Below are positions 25,689 to 34,221 of a stretch of 47,844 nt of DNA, one piece after another. Position 1 is the first letter of the stretch. Each line of letters starts with the position of its first letter. This DNA is from Cupriavidus pauculus (GTDB lineage: Bacteria > Pseudomonadota > Gammaproteobacteria > Burkholderiales > Burkholderiaceae): positions 1 to 47,844 of the forward strand of contig NZ_VZOW01000041.1 of assembly GCF_008801835.1 (NCBI RefSeq), in the 5' to 3' direction. The notes under the pieces are model-generated. The model worked only from the letters and a program-made list of their open reading frames with translations. It was not told the origin of the DNA and ran no database searches. The position numbers and the translations under genes were made by a program.

Positions 25689-27569
25689 GTGGACCCGAAG
25701 CTCCTTGAGTACTACAACCGGGAACTTGCCTATCTTCGTGAACTGGGCGGGGAATTTGCCGCCAAGCATCCGAAGATTGCGCGGCGGCTTGGCATGCACG
25801 GCATCGAAGTGGCCGATCCCTACGTGGAACGCCTGATCGAGGCGTTCTGCTATCTGTCGGCGCGCACGCAAATCAAGCTCGATGCCGAGTTTCCGCGCTT
25901 CACTCAGCGCCTGCTGGAAGTCATTTATCCCAATTACGTTTCGCCCACGCCTTCGATCAGCGTCGTGCGCTTCCATCCCAGCGAGCTGCAAGGCGATTTC
26001 GTGCGCGGCGTATGCGTGCCGCGTGACACCGCTTTGAAAGCCGCGATCCCGCCGGGCGAGACGACAGCCTGTGAGTTCCGCACGACGCAGCCAGTGATGC
26101 TCTGGCCGTTTGACATCGTGGAGGCGCGTCTTACGGCAGTCCCGCCCGATATTCCCGGACTGGAACGCCGCGTGCCCGCGCATGTGTCGGTGCAGGGCGC
26201 GCTGCGGATCCGCCTGCGCATCACGCGAGACGTCACCTTCGCGCAGCTACCGCCTATCGAGCACCTCACCTTTTACCTGAGTGGCGAAGAACAGATCGCC
26301 AGCCATCTGTTCGAGCTTGTCCATAGCGCGGGCGTGGGGGCGCTGGTGGGCCGGCCCAATGCCATGGCGAATGCCGCCACGGTGACGGATGGCGAGCCCG
26401 TATCGCTGGCCGGATTCGATCCGTCCGAGGCCGCGCTACCGCTTGCGTGGAACAAGTTCCACGGCCACAACCTCGTCCAGGAATACTTCGCCTGTCCGCA
26501 GCGCTTCTACTTCTTCCGGTTGAATGGACTGGCGCCGGGTCTGGCCGCGATCGATGGGCGCGAAGCCGAGATCGTCGTATTGCTTTCCAAGAGCACCACT
26601 CACCTCGCCGCCCATGTCGATGCGGGACAGTTCGCGTTGTTCTGCACGCCCGTTATCAACCTGTTCCCCAAACGTTCCGACCGCATCGAAGTCAATCATC
26701 GGCACACGGAATTCCATCTGGTTGTGGAGCGCGCGCATCCGCTGGATTACGAAGTCCACTCGGTGCAGAAGCTTGGCGGGCAACAAGCCGAGCGCAGCGA
26801 CATGATCGAATTCCGTCCGCTGTTTTCCGCCCTTAACGGCGACACGGGCGGGAGCGGCCGGTATTTTTCGGTCCGGCGCGAAAAGCGGCTGGTATCGACG
26901 CAATTGCGCAAGTACGGAAGCCGCACGGAATACATCGGCACGGAAGTGTTCCTGTCCCTGGTCGATCAAAACGAGGCGCCCTATCCAGACGCACTGCGTC
27001 ATCTTTCCGTCGATGCGATGGTGACCAATCGCGATCTCGCAACGCTGGTGCCGCGCAACGGCGTGAACGATTTGCGTGCGCCCGATTCCGTGCCGGTGGC
27101 CGGCGTCGGGTTGATCCGGCCGCCTTCGACGCCGCGCCCTCCCTTTGCCGAAGGCGAACTCGCATGGAGACTGATCCGTCAGCTCAGCTTCAACTACCTC
27201 TCGCTGACCGATCTCGATCATCGCGAAGGCGGCCAAGGACTGCGCAACATCCTGAACCTGCTGATGCCGGTCGACGATATGGTGCATCAGCGACAAATCC
27301 AGGGCCTGATCGGGTCCAGCGTGCGGCCGGTTATCCGGCGTTTGCCTGGAAACGGTCCGATCATCCACGGTCGCGGTATCCAATGCCAGCTCACCATCGA
27401 CGAAACAGGATTTTCCGGCGTCAGTCCTTTCCTGTTCGGCGTCGTACTCGAACATTTTCTGGCGCGACAGGTGTCGGTCAATTCCTTCACCGAAACTGAG
27501 ATGGTCTCGATGCAACGCGGGCTGATCCATCGATGGCCGGCCCGCACCGGACGCCGTAGCGTGGTGTAG
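25689..27569 (+). CDS. tssF: TssF, T6SS baseplate wedge protein
   Basis: 626 residues, starting at GTG (25689). The start MDPKLLEYYNRELAYLRELGGEFAAKHP is diagnostic for TssF (VasA/ImpG). Also seen are VERLIEAFCYLSARTQIKLDAEFP and, in the second half, LVQEYFACPQRFYFFRL. TssF and TssG form the TssF2G wedge that TssE joins and that TssK attaches to. The gene follows tssE by 4 bp and precedes tssG by 2 bp, so the four baseplate and TssA genes form one operon. Confidence 0.97.
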   Translation: MDPKLLEYYNRELAYLRELGGEFAAKHPKIARRLGMHGIEVADPYVERLIEAFCYLSARTQIKLDAEFPRFTQRLLEVIYPNYVSPTPSISVVRFHPSELQGDFVRGVCVPRDTALKAAIPPGETTACEFRTTQPVMLWPFDIVEARLTAVPPDIPGLERRVPAHVSVQGALRIRLRITRDVTFAQLPPIEHLTFYLSGEEQIASHLFELVHSAGVGALVGRPNAMANAATVTDGEPVSLAGFDPSEAALPLAWNKFHGHNLVQEYFACPQRFYFFRLNGLAPGLAAIDGREAEIVVLLSKSTTHLAAHVDAGQFALFCTPVINLFPKRSDRIEVNHRHTEFHLVVERAHPLDYEVHSVQKLGGQQAERSDMIEFRPLFSALNGDTGGSGRYFSVRREKRLVSTQLRKYGSRTEYIGTEVFLSLVDQNEAPYPDALRHLSVDAMVTNRDLATLVPRNGVNDLRAPDSVPVAGVGLIRPPSTPRPPFAEGELAWRLIRQLSFNYLSLTDLDHREGGQGLRNILNLLMPVDDMVHQRQIQGLIGSSVRPVIRRLPGNGPIIHGRGIQCQLTIDETGFSGVSPFLFGVVLEHFLARQVSVNSFTETEMVSMQRGLIHRWPARTGRRSVV

Positions 27570-27571
27570 CC

Positions 27572-28567
27572 ATGGATAACGCGGGGGAAATCGCCAGCAA
27601 CGCGCCTTGGAAGATGAATTTCCTCGGCCTGCTGCGTCAATTGGGCGCCAGGCATCCTCATTTGCCGCAAATCGGCCATGCATCCCGGCCCCGCGAGGAA
27701 CCGTTCCGGATTGGTCAGCGCGCCTCGCTGATATTCGCCCCGCGCGAAATCGCCGCCATCGATCGCACCGAAAAGGGCCTTCATATCGAACTTTTCGGAC
27801 TTGGCATGCTGGGGCCGAATGGTCCGCTGCCGATTCACATGACCGAATGGGTCCGGGATAGGCTGGAAGGCCATCGAGACGCCACTGTCTCGGATTTCCT
27901 GAACATCTTTCACCATCGAGCGCTTACGCAGTTCTACCAGGCGTGGGCCACCGCCCAGGCCGCGGCGGGGCTCGATCGCGCCGATGAAGAAGTGTTCTCC
28001 CGCTATATCTGCTGGCTATCCGGCAATGATCCCGCAGAGATCCGGCATGGGAGATTGCCCGCGCACGCCATTCTGGCCGCCAGCGCTCATCATGTTCGTG
28101 AATCGCGGAATCCCGATGGCGTCGTGGCGACGCTATCGCACTTTTTCGGCGTGCGCGTGCGTCTGGAAGAATTTGTGATGCACTGGATCGTCGTCGACCC
28201 CGGCGAGTACACGCGGCTGGCCAGCCCGGGCTCGGCCAGCGTGATGGGGCATGGCGCCATGCTCGGCGAAATGGTGCCGGACCGACAGCACAGGTTCCGT
28301 CTGGAAATCGGCCCGCTCACGCTGCAGCAGTATCTGGACTTCACGCCAAACGGCCGCAATCTGCCGGTTCTGGTCGAATGGGTCCGCGCCTTCTTCGGCT
28401 ACGAATTCTCGTGGGAAGTCGCGCTGCTGCTTTTACCCCAGGCGGCGCCCGCGGCCGCGCTCGGTGCGGCCGAGCAGCTTGGCTGGTCGACATGGCTGGG
28501 CACACCCGATACCGATACCGCCACCACCGGCATGGTGTTCGAGCCGGATCAATACGCAACCGGCTGA
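27572..28567 (+). CDS. tssG: TssG, T6SS baseplate wedge protein
   Basis: 331 residues of the VasB/ImpH family. Typical segments are PWKMNFLGLLRQLGARHP, ELFGLGMLGPNGPLPIHMTEWVRDR, DFLNIFHHRALTQFYQAW and the late GPLTLQQYLDFTPNG. It partners TssF in the baseplate. ATG at 27572 is only 2 bp beyond the tssF stop. tssA follows 28 bp later. Intact by length. Confidence 0.96.
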   Translation: MDNAGEIASNAPWKMNFLGLLRQLGARHPHLPQIGHASRPREEPFRIGQRASLIFAPREIAAIDRTEKGLHIELFGLGMLGPNGPLPIHMTEWVRDRLEGHRDATVSDFLNIFHHRALTQFYQAWATAQAAAGLDRADEEVFSRYICWLSGNDPAEIRHGRLPAHAILAASAHHVRESRNPDGVVATLSHFFGVRVRLEEFVMHWIVVDPGEYTRLASPGSASVMGHGAMLGEMVPDRQHRFRLEIGPLTLQQYLDFTPNGRNLPVLVEWVRAFFGYEFSWEVALLLLPQAAPAAALGAAEQLGWSTWLGTPDTDTATTGMVFEPDQYATG

Positions 28568-28595
28568 CCCGCAACCTTCTCACCACCGATTCTTC

Positions 28596-29678
28596 ATGAC
28601 CGACAAGCTGAAGCCCGACGCTCCGGCACCTTCGCCGTTCGCCGAACTTTTCTCGCCAATATCGACCGATCTGCCGTGCGGCAGCGATCTGGAATACGAC
28701 CCGGCGTTTCTTTTGTTGCTGGCGCGGCTGCAACCGCGCGATGCGGTGCAGTACGGCGATTTCACGTCAACGCCGGAGCCGCTGGGCTGGACCGAAATCG
28801 AACGCGACTGCCGCAGCCTGTTGACGCGCACGCGCGATATCCGTCTGCTGATCGTACTGATTCGGTGCCGGTGCCGCGCAGCCGGAGCGCAAGGCCTTTT
28901 CGACGGCCTGCGGATGCTGCACGGCATGTTGACGACATTTCCGGACGACATCCATCCGCAGCTCCAGATCGAAGGCGAGCACGACCCGGTCATGCGGGCC
29001 AACGCGATGGCGACGCTGACCGATCGCACCTGCCTGTTGTCCGATATTCGCGAGCTTACGTTGGGGGACAAGATACTGCGGCTCCAGATTCGCGAAATCG
29101 AGCGAGCGCTGACAGTGCCGCGCCCCGACGATGCCGCCACGCCCGAGGTCGTCCAGCAGCGGCTCGACACCCTGCGCCAAATCACGCCGGCACAGATGGC
29201 GGCCATCGACGGCGCATGGGCGCAAGCGACCGTGCTTCAGCGATGGTGTGAGCAGACCCTTCCGCGCGACGCGGTTGACCTTGGTCCGTTGATCCGGCTG
29301 CTGCAACTGGCAGCAAGGCCGGCGGCGCCCTTGCAAGCGGGGGAGTTCGCGGATGATGCGGGACCAACCACAGATGCGGCCATGGAGAATGCCGGAACGG
29401 AAGCGTCGGCAACCGATGCCAACGCTGCGGCTGTTTGCGGTGCGACGCGGGCGGCCGTAACATTGGCGCCGGTCACCCGACAGACCGTGTTGGGCGACAT
29501 TCGTGCCGCGCGAAAGTGGTTCGAGGAAAACGAGCCGAGCAGTCCGGTTGCGCTGCTGCTGCGCCAGGCCGAACGTTTGACCGGCAAGCCATTCGCTGAG
29601 TTGTTTCAGGCAATTCCGAGCGATCTGGTCGAAAGCTGGTCGCGCGAGGCAAGCGAGGAGGAAGGCACGGAGGAATAG
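28596..29678 (+). CDS. tssA: TssA (ImpA-N domain), T6SS assembly cap protein
   Basis: 360 residues. The ImpA N-terminal domain spans about 10-150, with LFSPISTDLPCGSDLEYDPAF, GWTEIERDCRSLLTRTRDIR and LLHGMLTTFPDDIHPQ-type sequence (DDIHPQLQIEGE). A variable Ala-rich linker leads to a short C-terminal domain with ARKWFEENEPSSPVALLLRQAERL, as in short-tailed TssA proteins. TssA primes baseplate and tube/sheath assembly. The frame is open upstream to 28251, inside tssG, but the ATG at 28596 (MTDKLKPD) begins the conserved domain properly. It is the last gene of the plus block and converges on cheZ. Confidence 0.95.
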   Translation: MTDKLKPDAPAPSPFAELFSPISTDLPCGSDLEYDPAFLLLLARLQPRDAVQYGDFTSTPEPLGWTEIERDCRSLLTRTRDIRLLIVLIRCRCRAAGAQGLFDGLRMLHGMLTTFPDDIHPQLQIEGEHDPVMRANAMATLTDRTCLLSDIRELTLGDKILRLQIREIERALTVPRPDDAATPEVVQQRLDTLRQITPAQMAAIDGAWAQATVLQRWCEQTLPRDAVDLGPLIRLLQLAARPAAPLQAGEFADDAGPTTDAAMENAGTEASATDANAAAVCGATRAAVTLAPVTRQTVLGDIRAARKWFEENEPSSPVALLLRQAERLTGKPFAELFQAIPSDLVESWSREASEEEGTEE

Positions 29679-29782
29679 ACGCGACAGATGCCAAAGCGCA
29701 GCGGGACCGCGCCAGCAAAATGCGTTGAATGTGCGCTGGATGCCGGACAAACGTGCGGCTGACGAGCCCGGCGTGAAGCAAT

Positions 29783-29851
29783 CCGGATCCTCTCCCGCGC
29801 GGGCGGGAGAGGATCCGGGGGCGCAGAACTTTTCAGGCGTGAAGACGCCTG
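29783..29851. terminator. Two hairpins between convergent tssA and cheZ
   Basis: CCGGATCCTCTCCCGC (29783-29798) pairs perfectly over 16 bp with 29803-29818 around GCGG. A second hairpin, CAGGCGT (29834-29840) with ACGCCTG (29845-29851), lies 3 bp beyond the cheZ stop. Neither has a classic T-run; TCTTC follows the second on the plus strand. Together they are well placed to stop or stabilise transcripts from both operons. Confidence 0.55.
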
Positions 29852-29854
29852 TCT

Positions 29855-30493
29855 TCAGAAACCCAGGCTTGCCAGCAGGTCATCCACCTGCGACTGGTCG
29901 GACACCACGTCCGCCTTGCCTTCCGGGTTGATCTGCGGACCGTTGAGCAGCGTATGCTGCGGCGTTTCCACACGGCGGTCTGCGGGCACGTTGTCGATCA
30001 GCACCTGCAGCAGTTCCTGCTCCAGCGTGCGGATCATATCCATCATCTTCTTGATGACCTGCCCGGTGAGATCCTGGAAGTCCTGCGCCATCATGATTTC
30101 CAGCAGATGGCTGCCAGTCGCCTTGGCCTTTTGCGGGACTTCCGTCAGGAACTCGCGCGTATCGAGCACGAGCGTGCGGGCGTCGCCCAGTTCCACCGGT
30201 TGGGCGAACCACTCATCCCACCGCTGGTCCAGCGCCGTTGCCTTGCGTTCCAGATCCTCCTGGAGCGGCTGTGCCAGTTCGACCGCGGTAAGCGTGCGTT
30301 CGGCGGCCTGCTCGGTCATGGCGGCGATGTAATTGAGCCGGTCGCGCGCATCGGGAATGGCCTGCGCGGCCTTCTCGATTTCCTTGTCGAGCCCCAGCTC
30401 CCGCATGTTATCGCGCAGCATCCGCGTCAGGTTGCCGATGCGATGAATGATCTGCTCGGCCGATTCTTGGCTGAAAGTCGGAGTCGTCGACAT
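29855..30493 (-). CDS. cheZ: CheZ, CheY-P phosphatase
   Basis: 212 residues, mostly long helices. The catalytic segment MAQDFQDLTGQVIKKMMDM contains the D-x-x-x-Q pair (the Gln that positions water for dephosphorylation of CheY). The C-terminal peptide VDDLLASLGF is the CheY-binding tail. CheZ resets the flagellar switch signal. It starts 15 bp after cheY and closes the flhD-to-cheZ series. In many betaproteobacteria flhB comes soon after; here tssA converges on it instead. Confidence 0.97.
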   Translation of the reverse strand: MSTTPTFSQESAEQIIHRIGNLTRMLRDNMRELGLDKEIEKAAQAIPDARDRLNYIAAMTEQAAERTLTAVELAQPLQEDLERKATALDQRWDEWFAQPVELGDARTLVLDTREFLTEVPQKAKATGSHLLEIMMAQDFQDLTGQVIKKMMDMIRTLEQELLQVLIDNVPADRRVETPQHTLLNGPQINPEGKADVVSDQSQVDDLLASLGF

Positions 30494-30508
30494 CTCGCGT
30501 ACCTCTTC

Positions 30509-30895
30509 TTATTGACCCAGCTTCTCGAAGATCTTGGTGATCTTCTCGTCCAGCGTCGCGGCGGTGAATGGCTTGACCACGTAACCATTGGCGCCGGCCT
30601 GCGCCGCGGCAATGATGTTCTCCTTCTTGGCCTCGGCGGTCACCATCAGCACCGGCGTCTTGGCCAGTTCCGGAATGGCGCGGATCGACTGCAGCATGGT
30701 CAGGCCATCCATGTTCGGCATGTTCCAGTCGGATACGACGAACTGGAAGCTGCCATCCTTGACCTTCTCCAGACCGGCGGCGCCGTCCTCGGCTTCCTCG
30801 ACGTTGGTGAAGCCCAGCTCCTTGAGCAGGTTACGAATGATCCGACGCATGGTCGGGAAGTCGTCGACCACGAGGATCTTGATGTTCTTGTCCAC
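30509..30895 (-). CDS. cheY: CheY, flagellar motor response regulator
   Basis: 128 residues, a single receiver domain. The acidic pocket is DD at 11-12, the phosphorylated Asp is D56 (VVSDWNMPNMDGL), the switch Thr lies in VLMVTAEAKKENI, and Lys in YVVKPF. CheY-P binds FliM and changes rotation. It lies between cheB and cheZ. A second, divergent CheY-like gene is present at 44905-45288. Confidence 0.98.
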   Translation of the reverse strand: MDKNIKILVVDDFPTMRRIIRNLLKELGFTNVEEAEDGAAGLEKVKDGSFQFVVSDWNMPNMDGLTMLQSIRAIPELAKTPVLMVTAEAKKENIIAAAQAGANGYVVKPFTAATLDEKITKIFEKLGQ

Positions 30896-30976
30896 TATAC
30901 GGCTCCAATACGGTTGTGGATGACGCTGGCCATCCAGGTTGTTGCTGATCTGACCTCTCGCGCGCGCACTTCGGCG

Positions 30977-32050
30977 TTACACGCGCTGCGCCCGCGCACC
31001 GAACGTCGCCAGATGCGTCATGACGCGCTGGCTCATCTGGTGCAGGGGCACCACTTCATGCACGCCGCCGGTGGCGATCGCCTCCTTCGGCATGCCAAAC
31101 ACGATGCAGGACTGTTCGTCCTGCGCCAGGTTGTACGCCCCGGCCTCACGCATGCGCAGCATGCCGCGCGCGCCGTCCTTGCCCATGCCGGTCAGGATGA
31201 CGCCCGTCACGTTCTTCCCGCCGTGAATCGCGGCCGAATCGAACAGCACGTCGACCGAAGGCCGATGACGATTGACGGGCGCTTCCTGCGACAGGTGCGC
31301 CACGTAGTTCGCGCCACTGCGCGCCAGCAGCAGATGCGAATCGCCCGGCGCGATGTATGCGTAGCCGGGCAGCACCCGCTCGCCGTGTTCCGCTTCCTTC
31401 ACCGTGATGCGGCAAAGTCCGTTCAGGCGTTGCGCGAACGATTTGGTGAAACCGGCCGGCATGTGCTGCACGATCATGACGGCCGGCGAATCCGGCGGCA
31501 GCGGCATCAGGAATTCCTTGATCGCCTCGGTGCCGCCCGTCGATGCCCCGACGATGATCAGCTTTTCCGTCGACAGCAATGGCGCGCGCAGGATCGGCAC
31601 GGAGGACACCGTGCCGGCCGGCGCCGCATCGCGCGCCCGCACGCGTGCACGCGATGCGGCGCGCAGCTTGTCGGCGATCGTATCGGTGTATTCGATCAGT
31701 CCTTCGCGAATGCCGAGCTTCGGCTTGGTCACGAAGTCCACCGCGCCCAGTTCCAGCGCGCGCATCGTGATTTCGGATCCCCGCTCGGTCAGGGACGACA
31801 CCATCAGCACCGGCATCGGCCGCAGCCGCATCAGGCGCTCCAGGAAATCGAGCCCGTCCATGCGGGGCATTTCCACGTCGAGCGTCAGCACATCGGGATT
31901 CAGGCGCTTGATCATGTCGCGCGCCACCAGCGGATCGGGGGCGGTGCCTACCACCTCCATGTCGGGCTGGCTGTTGATGATCTCAGTCATCAGGCTGCGG
32001 ATCAGTGCGGAATCGTCCACGCACAACACCTTGATCTTCGCGGCGGTCAT
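30977..32050 (-). CDS. cheB: CheB, receptor methylesterase/deamidase
   Basis: 357 residues. An N-terminal receiver (DD at 12-13, phospho-Asp D58 in LTLDVEMPRMDGL) is joined to the methylesterase domain. The catalytic triad is visible as GASTGG (Ser near 170), VQHMPAGF (His) and LTGMGKDGARG (Asp). CheB removes methyl groups from chemoreceptors during adaptation, opposing CheR. It starts 24 bp after cheD and precedes cheY by 81 bp. No abnormality seen. Confidence 0.98.
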   Translation of the reverse strand: MTAAKIKVLCVDDSALIRSLMTEIINSQPDMEVVGTAPDPLVARDMIKRLNPDVLTLDVEMPRMDGLDFLERLMRLRPMPVLMVSSLTERGSEITMRALELGAVDFVTKPKLGIREGLIEYTDTIADKLRAASRARVRARDAAPAGTVSSVPILRAPLLSTEKLIIVGASTGGTEAIKEFLMPLPPDSPAVMIVQHMPAGFTKSFAQRLNGLCRITVKEAEHGERVLPGYAYIAPGDSHLLLARSGANYVAHLSQEAPVNRHRPSVDVLFDSAAIHGGKNVTGVILTGMGKDGARGMLRMREAGAYNLAQDEQSCIVFGMPKEAIATGGVHEVVPLHQMSQRVMTHLATFGARAQRV

Positions 32051-32074
32051 GTTTGTCTTTACGTCTTCAAGTTT

Positions 32075-32734
32075 TCAGGTCGGCACCTTGGCCGCTGCCT
32101 GCCGCGTGAACAATGCCACGGCGCCACGTGCGGGCGCTTTCGTGGAAGTGGAAAGGGCACGCGCCAGCGCGCGTTCGTCCCGTTCCACGCCTACCGTATC
32201 GTCCTGGCGTGTCAGCCGGCGCACCAGCGCCAGACCGGTACGCGGGAAATAGCTGACACGTCGCGCATGCGGACCACGCAGATCCTGTGCGGCCACGCGG
32301 ATCTCTTCGGTGCCCAGATACTTCAGTACAAAATCGGCATTTCGGTCCCCAATATTGAGGGTCGTCATGTTTGCCAGCACTGCGCCGCCGCCAAAAACCT
32401 TCGCTTCCAGACGCTCGCGACGCGCACCCATCTTCAGCAGTTCATTGATGAGCACTTCCAGCGCATAGCACCCGTAGCGCATCGAAGCGGACAGCATGCG
32501 GTCGGCGCCCGCATTCTCGTCGTCGGGCAGCATGAAATGATTCATGCCGCCGACACCGGCCACCTCATCGCGAATGCATGCCGCCACGCAAGAACCGAGC
32601 ACCGTGGTCAGCACCACGTCGTCGCCGGTAACGAAATACTCGTTGGGAAGCAGCTTGATGGCCTGCTTGTCGAACTCGCGATCGAAGTACTTGCGCGTGG
32701 CGATCGCTTCGGGCAAGTGGGGTGTGCCGCGCAT
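32075..32734 (-). CDS. cheD: CheD, receptor glutamine deamidase
   Basis: 219 residues. The CheD core has TTVLGSCVAACIRD (catalytic Cys), GGMNHFMLP (catalytic His) and EAKVFGGGAVL. A basic C-terminal tail beyond the core is longer than in Bacillus CheD. CheD deamidates receptor glutamines and helps adaptation. The ATG at 32734 overlaps the cheR stop as TGATG. The frame extends far upstream, but only as a shadow inside cheR. The presence of both CheD and CheZ is normal for betaproteobacteria. Confidence 0.95.
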   Translation of the reverse strand: MRGTPHLPEAIATRKYFDREFDKQAIKLLPNEYFVTGDDVVLTTVLGSCVAACIRDEVAGVGGMNHFMLPDDENAGADRMLSASMRYGCYALEVLINELLKMGARRERLEAKVFGGGAVLANMTTLNIGDRNADFVLKYLGTEEIRVAAQDLRGPHARRVSYFPRTGLALVRRLTRQDDTVGVERDERALARALSTSTKAPARGAVALFTRQAAAKVPT

Positions 32735-33642
32735 CACGCACCTCCCTTGCCGGCCAGCTCGTACACAGTCTGTCCGCGCAGCTGGAAGGCGCGCGTGACA
32801 TACGAGAAATTCTCGGAATGGCCCGCGAACAACAGCCCGTTCGGCTTGAGCAACGGCGCAAACCGCTCCAGGATGCGTCCCTGGGTCGGCTTGTCGAAAT
32901 AGATCATCACGTTGCGGCAGAAGATCGCGTCGAACTTCTCGCGGATGCCCCAGTCGGGCGCCAACAGGTTCAGGGTCTCGAAGCTGATCGTCGCGGCCAG
33001 TTCCGGCTTGACCTTGACCGACCCCGCGCGCGCCCCGGTCCCTTTCAGGAAGAAGCGCTTGAGCCGTTCCTGCGACAGCCGCGACACCTGTTCGGCGCTG
33101 TAGACGCCGGCGCGGGCCTTGGCCAGCACCTGCGTGTCGATATCGGTGGCCAGCACCGTTGCCGCGCGCTCGCCCAGGGCCTCGGCCAGGGTGATGGCAA
33201 TCGAATACGGCTCCTCGCCGGTCGACGCCGCCGCGCACCAGACGCTGTACGGACGCCCCACCTTCTTGGCGTGCTCGGCCAGCAACGGAAAGTGATGCGC
33301 CTCACGGAAGAACGAGGTGAGATTGGTGGTCAGCGCATTGGTGAAGTACTCCCACTCGTCGGAGTGGTCGTCGGCCTCGAGCAGCGACAGATACGTGCCG
33401 AAATCGCTGATTCCAAGCGCGCGCAGGCGTCGCGCAAGACGGCTGTAAACCATCTCGCGCTTGTGACTGCCCAGCGAAATCCCCGCGCGCTTGTGAATCA
33501 GCGCGCGGACCTTCTCGAAATCGCGCTCGGTCAGCAGGAAGTCACGCATGTCGTCGCGCAGCGGCGCCAACACGGGCGCGGCCTGGTTGGCGGCCGCGCC
33601 TGGCTTCCCGATCGCGCTGGAGGAAGAACGGAGCGGCGTCAT
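32734..33642 (-). CDS. cheR: CheR, chemoreceptor methyltransferase
   Basis: 302 residues. The N-terminal helical domain is followed by a Rossmann methyltransferase fold with WCAAASTGEEPYSIAI (SAM loop), VLATDIDTQVLAKAR, and later DAIFCRNVMIYFD. Proteobacterial CheR proteins of this type also bind the C-terminal xWxxF peptide of receptors; such tails occur on two receptors in this window. It lies between cheW and cheD and overlaps cheD by 3 bp. Confidence 0.97.
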   Translation of the reverse strand: MTPLRSSSSAIGKPGAAANQAAPVLAPLRDDMRDFLLTERDFEKVRALIHKRAGISLGSHKREMVYSRLARRLRALGISDFGTYLSLLEADDHSDEWEYFTNALTTNLTSFFREAHHFPLLAEHAKKVGRPYSVWCAAASTGEEPYSIAITLAEALGERAATVLATDIDTQVLAKARAGVYSAEQVSRLSQERLKRFFLKGTGARAGSVKVKPELAATISFETLNLLAPDWGIREKFDAIFCRNVMIYFDKPTQGRILERFAPLLKPNGLLFAGHSENFSYVTRAFQLRGQTVYELAGKGGA

Positions 33643-33705
33643 GAGTGTGTTTCGTCAGTGTGCCGGCAAGCGGCGATAAGGCGTTGGGGCGGTCCGCACG
33701 CGGGA

Positions 33706-34200
33706 TCAGGCGAACTCGGTTTCGATCAGCGCCATTTCGGGGCTGGTCATCATGCGTTCGATGTCGATCAGGATCAGCATCCGGCCTTCCACCGAGCCCA
33801 GACCGGTCAGGTGCTCGTTCGAGACCGACACGCCAAACTCGGGCGCCGGCTTGATATCGTCGCCAGTCAGCGTCAGCACGTCCGACACGCCGTCCACCAC
33901 GATACCGACCACGCGGCCGGCCACGTTCAGGATGATCACCACGGTCTGGTGGTCATAGCGCACGTTGCCAAGATCGAATTTCAGCCGCAGGTCGACGATC
34001 GGCACGATCACGCCGCGCAGGTTCGTCACGCCCTTGATGAAGTTGGGCGCGTTGGCGATGCGTGTCACCGTTTCGTAGCTGCGGATCTCCTGCACCTTGA
34101 GGATGTCGATGCCATATTCCTCGGTGCCCAGCGTGAAGACCAGGTATTCCTGGCCAGAGGCTTCGCTGCCCTGGGTATCGATGTGTCCGATGCCGGCCAT
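33706..34200 (-). CDS. cheW: CheW, receptor-kinase coupling protein
   Basis: 164 residues, a single CheW SH3-like domain with EEYGIDILKVQEIRSYE, NFIKGVTNLRGVIVPIVDLR and GIVVDGVSDVL. It links chemoreceptors to CheA. AAGGAG precedes the ATG at 34200 with 7-nt spacing, preferred over an earlier in-frame codon at 34221. It lies between cheA and cheR. A close paralogue is at 44230-44718. Confidence 0.97.
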   Translation of the reverse strand: MAGIGHIDTQGSEASGQEYLVFTLGTEEYGIDILKVQEIRSYETVTRIANAPNFIKGVTNLRGVIVPIVDLRLKFDLGNVRYDHQTVVIILNVAGRVVGIVVDGVSDVLTLTGDDIKPAPEFGVSVSNEHLTGLGSVEGRMLILIDIERMMTSPEMALIETEFA

Positions 34201-34221
34201 GTCCGTTCTCCTTGCTGTCAA

